Assembly: GCA_011799875.1 (NCBI GenBank)
Contig: CM022301.1
Coordinates: forward strand, 321,612,929 to 321,676,928
Source of the DNA: Thinopyrum elongatum
Taxonomy: Eukaryota; Streptophyta; Magnoliopsida; Poales; Poaceae
Direction of reading: 5' to 3'
DNA length: 64,000 nt
The notes beneath the pieces were generated by a model. That model ran no database searches and was not told the origin of the DNA. It was given only the letters and a program-made list of their open reading frames with translations. The position numbers and the translations under genes are program-made. Below are positions 11,325-22,612 of the stretch, one piece after another. How positions within the stretch are numbered: position 1 is the first letter of the stretch; each line of letters begins with the position of its first letter.

Positions 11325-11645
11325 TGCACAATTTTTTTTGCTTCTACGAGAAGCACATATTTGCTGCTTCTTGTGAAGGCACATGTTTGTTTTCGCAAGA
11401 AGAATTATTGTGCTTCTCAGAAAAAAAGAAAAAACTAAGATTTTTTTGCGTGATTTTTTTTGCTTCTACGAGAGGCACATATTTGCTTCTTATGAAGGCA
11501 CAGATTTGCCTCCGCGAGAAGCACTGTGCTTCTCGTAAAAGAAAAATAATCACGATTTTATTTCTACTTTCACGAGACATATTTTTATTTCTCGTGGAGG
11601 CACATATTTATTTTCACGAGAAGCACAATGCTTCTTGGAAAAGAA
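11325..11645. repeat. Tandem-like array of 'cgagaagcac' units
   Basis: Copies of (C/T)TTCT(A/C)CGAGA(A/G)GCACATATTTGC and ...GAAGGCACA alternate with A/T tracts about every 60-125 bp. Such arrays are typical of subterminal regions of Triticeae CACTA elements of the Caspar group, from memory of the family. No CACTA terminus was found beside it. Confidence 0.4.
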
Positions 11646-11884
11646 AAAAAGTCAGGTTGCAACAAGGCACACATGTAGCGCACCACTTATCAGTGTCTCA
11701 AAAGATGGAAGTGACCTTTGCAAAGGGAATCCTTAACTAGTGATTTGGGCGATTTGTTATGATTTGGTTGGCTAAATCCTACTCCTAAAACCTGTCCTTT
11801 TTTCGCGCTCCTACCTTGATACGAGAGATTCAAAAGTCAACCCTGTCAAAATAGATGGAGGGAATAACTGCTTGTTGCGGAGCG

Positions 11885-12175
11885 ACGTGCTACAATTTTT
11901 CGAATACAGTACAAATATATACACTCATACATATACATATACACTCAATTATATGACCGCATGCATACACATCCTACCCCATGAGCATCTTCAAGAGACT
12001 GAGCGGATATTTGAGATTGACGAAGTCATCACAGACGCCTTCGTAGTCGACAGAAATGTCTTCTCCCACTGAATGCACATTATCGGAAGGCATGAAATAA
12101 ATCCAGAAAAGTGCGAGCACCAGTGTCAAGTCTAGAAATTGAACTCTGGTGGGGTTGGGGATACAACTATCCTCG
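11885..12175 (-). mobile_element. SINE-like / short retroposon copy
   Basis: Read on the minus strand this matches a very common Triticeae short repeat as I remember it: a pol III B-box-like CCAGAGTTCAATT (rc of about 12136-12148), then a body with GATTTATTTCATGCC, ending in an alternating TATATGTA-rich 3' part (about 11910-11955). The downstream edge abuts a Harbinger terminus at 12179. I could not define target duplications. Confidence 0.4.
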
Positions 12176-12178
12176 TAA

Positions 12179-13541
12179 GGGCATCTCCAACGCTGACCCT
12201 CAAACCGCCCACAATCATCTGAACCGCGCGGTCCGGACGTGTTTCCATCCAACACATGCCTGTATCGGTCCGCAGACCGTCCCGGATGTGATTTTTCCCG
12301 TAATCCGGAAACAAACTAGGAGGGGCTTTGTGGGTGTATGGGCTGCCGCCACACGTTCGCTTTTGATTGCCACGGCCTACCAAAAACCCCTCTCCCACGC
12401 CCGTGCGCTTTCCCGGCCAAAGCGGTCAGCGCCGCTCGAGAGCACCAGTGCTGCATTCATGTCTGCTCAGAGCGACGTGACATCTCACAATGCTCCGGTA
12501 TTGAAGCGACGCGCCGGTTGAGAGTGTCGCCCTCATCGCTTCCCGATGCATGCGGTTGCCCCGCGTTCAAACGACATCCCGGCTGTCACCTACCAACATT
12601 AAATATGTGCTCGGTTGCCGAGGAACAACGAGCCGGCGCCACCTGTCTGCCCGTCTGGCGCCCATCATTAATCACATTGCAGGTTGCCCTGCCATCCTCC
12701 TGCTATATAAACCGCAGGCCCGACCATAGCCACATCCAACATCCTCTGCTCCCTTTCTCCTCTCCGCACCACACCCGCCATGGCCTCCTCGAGCTCCAAA
12801 GCCGTCTGGTACAACCTCTCGTCTGAGCAAAAATAGGAGATCGCCGCCATTACAGCCGGCTGGCAGGCCGGCAGAAAGTCGGAGACCGGCTATGTGGATG
12901 TCCCAATGGAGGACGCGCCCAACGACAAGCCGGTGCACCCTCCTCGCCGGTCCATGCCGGCATTACCATGGGCGAGGCCCGTGCTCACTACACTAAACTG
13001 GTGTTGGCCGAGGGAGAGGCCACGTTCCGGCAGGCGCAAGTCGACCAGGAGTACAATGCCCTCCTCCTCAACGAGCATCGTCGTGCAGTGGAGCAACTCA
13101 TCGCGGGCACGGCTATCAAGTCGAATGTGGACGTGCCTGAGCAGGAGCCACTGCTCGAGTCCTATCGCTACGCCCACGGCATTCATCGTGACCATTGGCA
13201 GCACCACCAACATTAGGTGGAGTTAGAAGCCGCCTTTAGGGAGTTAGAAGCCGCTTTTAGGGAGTTTTGACGAGGCGGCGGATGAGGTGTTCGGCAAGAG
13301 CGAGGACGAGGTCGCCAACTCCGCCACGAACGCGCCCCGCCGTCACGACCACTAAGCCGACACGTCCTCGGTCACCGCCGGTAGCGAGGAAGAGTAGCTC
13401 ATGTGAGGTCTCCGGCGCTTGTGTCCCATGAAGGCCACCACCCCCTCCCCCCGGTTGAATCTAAACTTGGCGGGTTCATCATCGTCGGCCGATTAGCCGC
13501 AAGCAGGCTGCAAAGGAATGGATTCATTTTCCGGGGCTCAT
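12179..13541 (+). mobile_element. PIF/Harbinger-type element, left part only
   Basis: The left end reads TAA then GGGCATCTCCAACGC, the terminal motif of PIF/Harbinger elements with a 3-bp TAA/TTA target site. A degenerate ORF lies inside. No right terminus appears before 13541, where an LTR retrotransposon starts (TGTAACACCC). That retrotransposon therefore interrupted the element, and the missing half is expected to the right of the nested stack, probably beyond the parts I can match. Confidence 0.6.
12780..13216 (+). pseudogene. Harbinger-associated ORF, interrupted by a stop
   Basis: An ATG at 12780 in good context opens a frame starting MASSSSKAVWYNLSSEQK and meets TAG at 12834-12836 after 18 codons. 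The protein then continues in frame for a short way (EIAAITAGWQAGRK) before frames change; the 12968-13216 frame continues it with an acidic and Gln-rich stretch up to TAG at 13214-13216. I recall this Ser-rich, WYNLS-type start from ORFs carried by wheat Harbinger elements that are not the DDE transposase itself. The role is unknown. The premature stop and frame change make it non-functional. Confidence 0.45.
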
Positions 13542-14191
13542 TGTAACACCCCCAGTAGTTAGCTACAGTAACCTCACCCTAATGCTGCCATGTCACCAGG
13601 ATTGCTAAGCTAAATTGCCACTTGATAGAAATCAGAGTCAAATTCAAATTTGAAATGCAAGTCAAATTATTACTTCTTCAAATATGCAAACAAAAATGTT
13701 CATAATCTTGCAAATAATACCCGGTAAGTGTCCAATGGAACCAACATTTTTGAATATTTAAAATACCCTTAACCTATTTAAAATTTGCCTAGCAGCATTT
13801 ATTCAAAACAATTTAATTTAAACAAATACTAAACTATACAAAAAAAATATTTGAAACTTGCTGGGCTAGCTCAAACCACTGCCTAGTATTTAGGTGATAA
13901 CTATCACGTTCAATTAAAATTCTTTTGGAGCTAAAACAAATGCAAAACAGTGGCAGAATTAGAAAGCAGAAAAGAATAAAGAGAAAGGTAAAACGTACCT
14001 GTTCGCCTGGGCTTCATGTCAACAGTAGCCGGCCCAGTCCACCACTGGCACTGTCTTATTCCCCTGTTCATCCCTGACTCAGTGGACGTCGGCCATGCGT
14101 CCACTCCGCGCATGCGCCACGAGGCAGTCATCCAAAGCCTCCCCTGACGCCTACAAGCCGGCCCCGCTCCCCTGCAAACCCTAACCCCCAG

Positions 14192-14197
14192 TCTCAC

Positions 14198-14232
<35 letters not shown>
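14192..14232. repeat. (CT)n microsatellite in the LARD-like LTR
   Basis: About 20 CT dinucleotides. The duplicated copy of this LTR at about 43112-43130 has a much shorter run, so the tract changed length after the duplication. Confidence 0.85.
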
Positions 14233-14234
<2 letters not shown>

Positions 14235-14828
14235 CTCCCACGCCCGATCTGGATCTCGCGCCCGAAACAGAACCATCGTTGCCCCGTTGATGTCGTGCAC
14301 TGAGGCTTCCCCAATCAACGAGGTGGAGTCCAGGAGATGCGCAATGTTGCCTCCGACGCCGGCGGAGTAGGAGCTGGACCCAGGAGCCCTCATCGACATC
14401 GCCCTCGACCACTTCTTCTCCGGCACCAAGCGCAAACAAGCCGTCGATTCGTCGTCGATCGACCCCTTCCGACTGTTGGGGAACGTTCCATGGAAAACAA
14501 AAAATTTCTACGCACACGCAAGATCTATCCATGAAGATGCATAGCTACGAGAGGGGGAGAGCATCTTCATACCCTTGAAGTTCGCTAAGCGGAAGCGTTT
14601 ATCAACGCGGTTGATGTAGTCGTACACCTTCACGATCCATCATGATCAAGTACCAAACGTACGGCACCTCCGCGTTCAGCACACGTTCAGCTCGATGACA
14701 TCCTCGCCTTCTCGATCCAGCAAGAGAGGCGAAGTAGTAGATGAGTTCCGGCAGCACGATGGCGTGGTGACGGTTGGTGATGAAGAACAATCTCCGCAGG
14801 GCTTCGCCAAGCACTACAGAAACTAGAC

Positions 14829-15987
14829 TTTCGGGGTAATCTCGCGACATATGCCAGTGGATGGCTTATCATGGATGGGGACAGGAGTACGTCGTCGGGC
14901 CCTGGAAGCGGGAGTGAGCGAGATCTCGAACGAACACGAGTCTTACCCAGGTTCGGGGCTCTCCGAGGAGATAACACCCCTAGTCCTGCTCTGCGGGGTC
15001 TCCGCATGATGACTATGATCAATCTCGTAGCTACAAGCTTGCTCCTTGAGCTGTTTGCTAGAGGAAGGAGAAGGGCAAGGCTAGCCCTAGTGCTTCTCTA
15101 GCTATGTGTGTGTATAATGGCGAGGAAGATGAGCTGAACCCCTTGCATGGGCGAACCTGGGGGGTTTATATAGGCCTACCCCCCAGGGGTACAATGGTAA
15201 TTAGGCCGGGTGTAGGACCCGGATGTCAGCGTCTATGGGCGCTGGGTTCTCCGCCGGCTGCTGGGGCCCGCTGCTTGGTTGGTCCCGCCGGCTGCCGAGG
15301 ATTCGGCCGACAGGTGGGGCCCGCCGCCTGCGGGCCACGCTGATTGCCTTTTGTTGTAGCCTCGCCCTTGATGACGAGGGCCTCGTCAGGGGAGGCATGG
15401 CTACAGTCCGCCACCTGGCGGGCGTTCACTGTAGCCACACCCCGTCTCATCGGAGTAACGGCACGTTGACTCTGAGTGGAGGGAGAGGCCGGCTGCTGGA
15501 AGCCGGTCTGTCGCTGAGGCCGCCTTCTTGAGGTGCGTCGTCTTTCAGTTGCTCATGGACGGGTAGGTCCCGCCGCCTGCAGGCCGTACCGACCGCCCGT
15601 CGTGGGAGCATGGTCCCGCTGACGAGGGCTGTGTCACGGGCCGCATGGCTACAGTGCCGCGCCTGGCAGAGGGGTGTCCGCTTGGTCAGCCCGCCCTGTA
15701 GCCACGCCCCGCTGGGATTTGGGGGTACGGGTGGCCCTGTAGCCACGCCCCATCTTATCGTATTGAATGGGCGCAGACTCCGAGGGGAGGGGGGACGTTT
15801 GCTAGGACCCGGCCTCCCCCGAAGCCGCCTTCTGAGGGTACACCGCGATCTGGGAGTCGGCCTCTTGGGCCAGCCGGCCCAAGGGAGCCGGCCACACGTC
15901 CGGGAGGCGCAAGGGGCTTGGCTTGCCCTGTTGTCTTGAAATGCTATGGGATGCTAGTGAGGCTACCCGTGGTCAATCCCTCCGACA
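14829..15987 (-). repeat. 3' LTR of the Tat Gypsy
   Basis: A 1159-bp LTR. A minus-strand TATATAAA (15165-15172) is the probable LTR promoter. The other LTR copy lacks two short segments (about 60 bp and 14 bp) present here, and by eye the two are roughly 96-97% identical elsewhere, so the insertion is not brand new. Confidence 0.85.
15165..15172 (-). promoter_or_regulatory. LTR TATA box (Tat Gypsy)
   Basis: Minus-strand TATATAAA in a C/T-rich context (CCTATATAAACCCCCCAGG). The same sequence is found in the other LTR at about 39056-39063. Confidence 0.5.
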
Positions 15988-16445
15988 GTCGTCCCCGAAG
16001 CTGGTGAGGCGTCGTGGCTCAAGCCGGAGTGCCTCAGCAGTTTCCTACTCCGAGAGGTCTTGTATCTCCTGCTTCATCCGTCTGGTAGAAGCCGTCTGCC
16101 AGGAGCCGGCCAAGGCTAGGCCAGCCGCCCGTCGAATTCGAATAGTCGTCGCGTGCGCCGGGTGGTGTGCCTGCCGCCCGTTGCTCTCGTGCCACGCGGC
16201 ACCAGCAAGCCAGGCCGGCCTGCCAGCCCACGCGCGCGACGGGACATCGCCGCAGGCCTGGGCCCACCACCACAGGGCCTCGGCGCGCGCGCGGATCCGA
16301 TGCGGCCGAGGTGGGCGATTACCCTCCCCATGCGCAATGAATGTGCGCTTTGAAGGCGCGAGAAACGCGGGGTCGTGCGGGGCACGGGCGTAGTTAATAC
16401 CCACGCCCCCCACGTCCTGCCTCTTCGGCTCCGCCGCCGCGGGCC

Positions 16446-16453
16446 TATAAGTA
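16446..16453 (+). promoter_or_regulatory. TATA box of the antisense gene
   Basis: CCTATAAGTAGG lies about 200 bases upstream of the ATG at 16655 and is followed by a pyrimidine-rich leader (CCTTCTTCCTCTTCTGCC) typical of plant 5' untranslated regions. It sits in the internal region of the Gypsy, outside the LTR, on the strand opposite to gag-pol. Confidence 0.55.
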
Positions 16454-16654
16454 GGGGGAGGAGGGTGCGGCAGAACGCACGCGCGCCCTCCCCGTTCTCC
16501 ACCTTCTTCCTCTTCTGCCTCCTCGCTGCTGCTGCGTAGCCACACCGCTCCGCCGCCGAAGCGTCGCCGCCGCTCGCCGTTGCTCGACTTCTCTGCGTCG
16601 CCGCGGCCTCGCCTCGCGTGACTTTGCCGCGCCGCCACCAAGCAACCGTAAAGC

Positions 16655-19600
16655 ATGGCGCGAGGCGATTGGGATGGTTCGAACATCCACGACGACCACC
16701 TCGAGTTCCTCCGCCAGACGCGGCGACTTCCCCACACGGCGAACATGGAGGTGCGTGTTCCCCCCGAAAGGGAAATCTCGCCGGCGCCGAGGGACGACGA
16801 GCGCGTCGTCTTCAGGACCCACTTCCTCCGCGGCTTCGGCCTGCCGGCAAGCGGCTTTCTCCGCTCTTTTCTTGACTTTTACCATCTCCAACCTCACCAC
16901 CTCACGCCGAATACGGTGGTGCTGCTCTCCGCCTTTGTCACCCTCTAAGAGGGGTACCTCGGCGTCTTGCCCAAGCTCGAGCTGTGGGGGTAGCTCTTCT
17001 ACCTCAAGCTCGGCACCGCCGTCAAAGGCGAGGCGGCTCACTGCGGGGCCTGCGTGGCGGTGCGGCGCACCGGCTCCAGGATCCGCTTCCCGGCCATCGC
17101 TCTGCTGGAGTCGGCCAAACTCTGGCAGAAGTCATATTTCTATGTCCGGAACATCCACGAGTCGAGGGACTACGTCAACCTGCCGGCTTATGCAGCCGGC
17201 CCGCCGCTCGAGCCTCGAAGCAACTGGAAATTTCGGCCGAAGTTGCCGTCGGCCGCCATCACCACCGCCCTCACCCGGCTCCAAGAGATGACGGAGTCGG
17301 AGGGCCTCAAGGCGTCGGATCTGCTGGCCGCCTTCGTCGAACGCCGGGTGCTGCCCCTCCAAACCCGGCCTCATCTGATCGCCAGCATGAGCGGCCATTG
17401 GGACCCATGCCGGATGTCCACCAAGGCGCTGCCGACTGTGGAGGTGGTCCGGCTCGTCAATTACTTCTCCGACTGCAAGCTCAACGAGGAGAGCTGGCAG
17501 TTCGGCAAAGAGTCGTACAGACGCGCCAATCCGCCGCCTCCGGTTAGTTCTGATTCTTTTTCTTTGCTTGTGCCAAGTTCTTCATGCCGCCTGACCGCCA
17601 GGCAATGATGCAGCGCTTCCAAGGCCAGACGGCGGTCGACACGCCGGATCCAGGCCATCGGTACGTGGCGAACCGCGCGGAGAGTGACGTGGACGATCCC
17701 GAGCTGGGGGCGGCCGCGTTGGAGGAGGATGATGCCGCTGGAGGCGGCGATGCGGCAGGCGGGGCCGCAGGTGGCGGCATAGGGGAATGGCCGGACGACA
17801 ACGAGGATGACGATGAGCCCCGCCGCGCCCCAGGCGCCGGCTCCTCGGCGGCGCCGACTGGAGCACCCGGCGCGTCGAAGCGTCGTGCCGACGTCGGGAT
17901 GTTCGGCAGCCGGCCGTCCAAGAAGGCCAAGTCCGCGGTCGCCGCGACCAAGCGGCAAGAGGCCGCGAAGGCGGCCGCCATCCGGAAGGGCCCGAAGCAG
18001 TGTCCAATGGTGTCCGCGTAAGTATTTTGGCCGCTTTTTGTCTTGATCCTTTCTGTCTTGGTTTTTCTTCTCTTGTGGATTTCTGTCTTGCGCTTGGTTT
18101 TTCCTTTCCAAGCTTCTTATCTTCACTTGTCGTGCTATGTAGGGCTCCGCTTTTTGTGTCGCGGGCCCCATCTGCCTCGGTGATTGGGTCGGCAGGCGGC
18201 CCCAAAGACGCCCGCCGCATGGACCCGGCCGCCGCCCTTCGGGAGGCGACGGAGAGGAATGCGTGAGAGGCGCAGCAGAAGCGGGACGCCGCGGCTCAGG
18301 CAGAGGCAGAGGTGGCAGACGCGGTGCGGGCGGAGGCTGATGCAGCGGCCAAGGCGCAGGCCGACGCAGCGGCCAAGGAGCAGGCGGATGCGGCGGCCAA
18401 GGCACGGGCGGAGGAGCCGGAGCGCAGCGGAGCTCCGAAGGCCACCGGTCCGCAGCAAACGGAGCCGCCGGTGGTGGAGGGCCAGGCGCCGACCGGAGGG
18501 GCTGGGGCCGACCAGACGGTGCTGGAGAGGGGAAGGGCTGACCCCGTCATCCCGGAGACGGACGTGCCTCTACGCGCGCCGACTGCTGGCGAGCAAGGCA
18601 GCCGGCCCGAAGTACCGAAGGTGCCGCCATCCAGCGCTGAGTTGGTGGTGAGCCGTGCAGTGGCGACCCACGTCCCTGCGCGCCAGCGCCCAGCGCGGGC
18701 GGTCTCCGCGCCAAGGCTGATGGAAGTTGGGGCTGCGAGCTCGTCGGCGCCCGACGCCGAGGCCACCAACGCCGCTCCGCCTGACTGGACGTCAGGGGCC
18801 GGCTCGGGTGTCCTCAACATTGCGGTGCAGGACATCCTTGACTCGTTCAAGGCCCATGGCGCCACCCTCCTGCAGGCAGGGAAAGAGCTAACGGCGATGC
18901 AGGCAACTGTCCGGGTACGTGCTTGAGTTATCCTTTTTTTTGCGGTCTTCAGTGGGGGCGCGCGAGCGCACCCGCTGGGTGTAGCCCTCGAGTTCTGAGC
19001 CGGCTGCTGAGCAGGCGGGTTGGAACTCCAAGGCGTATGTTGAAGTGTTGGTCTTCTTGCAAAACTATCACAATCTGCGCGCGGCCGCCTTCAACTCCCA
19101 GAACAGGCTGCTGGCCAAGCAGACTGCCGACCTGAACGAGAGCCGAGGTGAGTACGGCCGTCTTTCCGTGCCCGCTGGGTGTAGCCCCAAGATTCGGGCC
19201 GACTGTTGAGCAGTCGGGCCGGATCTTCCGACAACTTCTTGTTTTTGGTTGATGCTGATGTTTCTTTCTTGTCTTGGCAGGGGCCGCCGCTGAGCTGCGG
19301 GCGCGCGTGGGCGAGCTCGAGACCGAGCTCCGTGCCAAGGAGCAGGAGCGCAGCCAAGCCGCCAAGGAGTGCGACCGGCTTGCGAAAGAGCTGGCGGATC
19401 AGGTGGAGAAGCACAAGGCGGAGGTCCGGCAGCTGAAGGACGGGGAAACGCTCCTCAAGGCCGAGTTCGAGACTCAGCGCTCGGACTGGGTCGAGAGGGA
19501 CAAGCTGCTGTCAGACGGCTACAGAGTGATTGAGGGCATGGTTGAAGGTAATGTCCTTTCTTCTTTGTTGCTTAGTCGCCGACTGCTTCGGGGGGCCGGC

Positions 19601-20423
19601 TTCTAAATTCTTGGTCCTCTTTTGGACAGAATTTCTTCCTGGTCGCTCCGTCGCCATCTGCAAGGCCATCGAGGCGCGACGCGAACAGCGGAGGAGGACG
19701 GGTGCCGACATTCCGCCGAATGCGCCCCGTAACCTGGGCGAGCAGCTCTTGGCCATCAAGATGCGCCTTGAGCCAGCGCGCCGTCTGCTTCGCCGTCTTC
19801 AGCGCGCCGGGTCGCAGGTAATGGCCGTGCTCTGGTCGGACGCTCAGGTTCCTCGCACTCCCAGTCGGACTGCCGACTGGCTAGAGGTGGCGGTCGAACG
19901 GTTTGAGGCCTGGAAGGGCGCTGCGGCTCGAGCGGGCACTCAGACGGCGCTGGAGTTCGTCAAGGCCTGGTACCCGGGGGTGGAGCTGGCCCAGCTAGCC
20001 ACCTTCCGTCAGGAGGCCGGACCCGAGCTGGATGCGATGCGCGACGAGCTCGTCAATCGCGCAGCGACCCTTGCTGAGTACGCCGACACCACCGTCTTTA
20101 TGCCGGAGTGGGACGAGGACGACGCTGAGGTGCCGCCTTCCTGGTTCGGGCTGGACCCGGCGGAGGGGGAAGACTCGGCGGCGGAGATCGCTTCCAGCGA
20201 TGAAGGCGAGGATGATGAAGACGAGGAAGGCGAGGGTGTCGCACCAGATGGCGGAGCGACCGGCCAGCCTTAGCCCGATCAGGCTTCGACCAGCGAGCCA
20301 CGGGAGACCGCGTCGACTGCTGCCGACACCGACCAAGCCGAGACCCGCCAGTCGGATGCTCCACCAGTCGGCGCCTCTGCCTCCGCCGACCTGTCCACGC
20401 CATCGGCAGCGCCCTTGGCCTAA
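16655..20423 (+). pseudogene. Antisense extra gene (aORF) of the Tat Gypsy, Transposase_28-type, multi-exon
   Basis: A plus-strand gene lying between integrase and the 3' LTR, opposite to pol. It starts ATG 16655 (MARGDWDGSNIHDDHLEF). The N-terminal block with FRTHFLRGFGLPASGFL and LFYLKLG matches the plant 'putative gypsy type transposon' domain (Pfam Transposase_28). Exon borders with GT-AG are visible: about 17540 donor, 18009 (GTAAGT) to 18142, 18914 to about 19048, 19147 (GTGAGT) to 19280, 19547 to 19629. The third exon has Ala-rich ADAAAKAQ repeats; the fifth is a coiled coil (ELRARVGELETELRAKEQ); the last ends in an acidic tail (EGEDDEDEEGEG). In-frame stops at 16946, 16993, 18264 and 20271 disable it. 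The natural stop would be TAA 20421-20423. Role unknown; such aORFs are recurrent in Tat elements. Confidence 0.7.
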
Positions 20424-22612
20424 CTGTAAAACGGGCGGAGAAGATTTGCGTTCCATGGGCGCTCCGTCTCTTTGCCGAAATCGTCCCTCTTGCGTGCCCT
20501 GGGCTTTTGTGCGTCGATGAGGTAGTAGGAGTCGTTGCCCAGGGCCTTGCTGATGATGAAAGGCCCCTCCCAAGGGGCCGAGAGCTTATGCTGGCCGGCT
20601 GTTCGCTGGATCAGCCGGAGCACAAGGTCCCCTTCGCGGAAAGCACGCGGCTTGACCTTCCGGCTGTGGTAGCGGCGTAGGCTCTGCTGGTAGATGGCAG
20701 ACCGGCTGAGTGCCAACAGCCGGGCCTCTTCCAGCAGATCGACACTGTCTTCTCGCACCTCCTTTGCTTCTGCCTCCATGTACATGGTGACACGAGGTGA
20801 GTCAAACTCGATGTCAGTTGGGATGACGGCCTCGGCCCCGTACACGAGGAAGAAGGGAGTGAAGCCGGTTGCTTTGTTGGGCATAGTCCGAAGACTCCAA
20901 AGGACGGCCGACAGCTCCTCAATCCAGCAGCCGGCCGAGCGCTCCAGCGGCTCGACTAGTCGGGGCTTGATGCCGAACAGGATGAGGCCGTTTGCTCGCT
21001 CCACCTGGCCGTTTGACTGCGGATGGGCAACGGACGCTAAGTCCAGTCGGATGCCCTGCGTCGCACAGAAACGGGCCAAGGCGCCTTTGGCGAAGTTTGT
21101 GCCGTTGTCGGTGATGATGCTGTACGGAATGCCGTATCGGACGGTGATGTCCGCAATGAATGTGACAGCAGTCGGACCATTCAGTTTCTTGATTGGCTTT
21201 GCTTCGATCCACTTCGTGAACTTATCCACAGCGACCAGCAGATGGGTCATGCCGCCGCGTGCTGTTTTGAACGGGCCCACGATGTCCAATCCCCAGACGG
21301 CAAACGGCCAAGTGATGGGGATGGTCTTGAGTGTAGAGGCCAGCAGGTGTTGCATGGAGCTAAAGCGCTGACATCCCTTGCACTTGCGGACCAACTCCTT
21401 GGCATAGTCCAAAGCAGTCGGCCAGAAGAATCCATGGCGGAAAGCTTTGGCAACAAAGGATTTGGAGGCGACGTGGTGGCCGCACTCGCCTTGATGAATA
21501 TCTCTGAGGATTGCCATGCCCTTCTCCGGCTCCACGCAGCGCTGAAAGACACCAGTCACACTGCACCTGACAAGCTCTCCGTTGACTATTGTGTAGGCTG
21601 GCGCCCGGCGTTGCACCTGCCGGGCCAAGACCTCGTCGGCTGGTAGCTCTCGGCTCACCAGGAAGTTGAGGATGGGTTGCGCCCAAGATGGTACTTCTAC
21701 CACTGTCATGCCAGCAACTGGTATCAGGGCGGTCGGGTTGGGATGTGGCGGGTCGAAGCCGGCCGATGCTTGCTGCGTCGTTGAAGTCCCCGGGCCAACT
21801 GCTGCAGTCCCCGGGCCGGGTTCTGAAGTCCTCGGGCCGGGTTCGAGTGCTGCAGCCCCCGGGCCGCCTGCCGAAGTCCCCGGGCCGACTGCTGAAGTCC
21901 CCAAGCCGGATCCGACTGCTCCGGGGTTAGCCGGCACGAAGATGGACTCTGATTCCGGCGAAGGCTTGATAGACGGCTTGCGCAGGCACTGGAGTGAGAC
22001 GCCGGCTGGTATGGCTTGCCGGGTGGAGCCGATTCGGGCCAGGGCGTCGGCTGGCTCGTTCTCGGCCCTTGGCACATGAAGGAACTCGCACCCGTCGAAG
22101 TGCCCGCTGATATGCTGGACGAGGAAGCGGTAGCTTGCCATGTTTGCATCCTTGGCGTCCCAGTCGCCAGATGACTGTTGAACCACTAAGTCCGAGTCGC
22201 CGTAACACAGAATCCGGCGGATGCCAATCTCCTTGGCTAGCCGGAGTCCGTGTACGAGCGCCTCGTACTCGGCCACGTTATTGGAGGCGGCAAAGTGAAT
22301 CTGCAGCGTGTACTTGAGCTTGTCGCCTTTGGGAGAGGTGAGGACGATGCCGGCTCCCAAACCGGCGCGCATCTTCGAGCCGTCAAAGTGCATCCGCCAA
22401 TGAGTGGAATCCGGCACTGGCGGCAAGTACTGGGTCTCGGCCCAGTCGACTAGGAAGTCGGCCAGCGCTTGGGACTTGATGGCGGTGCGGGGCTGGTATA
22501 GGATGGTGTGTGGAGCCAGCTCAATGGCCCACTTCGCCACCCGGCCTGATGCATCTCTGTTGCCTATGATCTCGGCAAGGGGGGCGGTGCAGACAACCGT
22601 GATGGTGTGCTC
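20420..22612 (-). pseudogene. pol: Tat Gypsy pol 3' part: archaeal-type RNase H and integrase
   Basis: A frame of 706 codons is open from 22540, and it joins RT in frame upstream through a single TAG at 22613-22615 (QYF-stop-EHTI). A second RNase H domain shows FDGS, EYEALV, GDSDLV and DALAR. A Gly/Pro-rich linker of seven-residue-like repeats follows (VGPGTSAGGPG, about 21770-21930). Then comes integrase with a zinc-binding H-H-C-C region (GECGHH ... CKGCQRF) and a catalytic core D, D, E visible in GLDIVGPF, ITDNGTNF and QSNGQVERANG. The C-terminal chromatin-facing part carries APWEGPFII. All catalytic residues are intact. The stop TAG at 20420-20422 shares bases with the antisense gene's TAA. 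Confidence 0.85.
21765..21935. repeat. CCGGGCCG minisatellite in the RNase H-integrase linker
   Basis: Seven or so copies of a 21-36 bp unit built on (C)CCCGGGCCG(A/G) ... GAAGTC. On the minus strand it encodes a GPGTS/GPGAA-type low-complexity linker between the two enzymes without breaking the frame. Confidence 0.75.

Noticed and set aside
15988..16010. Polypurine tract of the Tat Gypsy next to its 3' LTR
   Set aside because: The minus-strand sequence there (CTTCGGGGACGAC) has only a short purine run, too weak to call.
17461..18405. Long minus-strand open frame (314 codons) opposite the antisense gene
   Set aside because: It is Pro/Arg-rich and lies exactly opposite GC-rich exons with good splice signals on the plus strand; it is a composition shadow.
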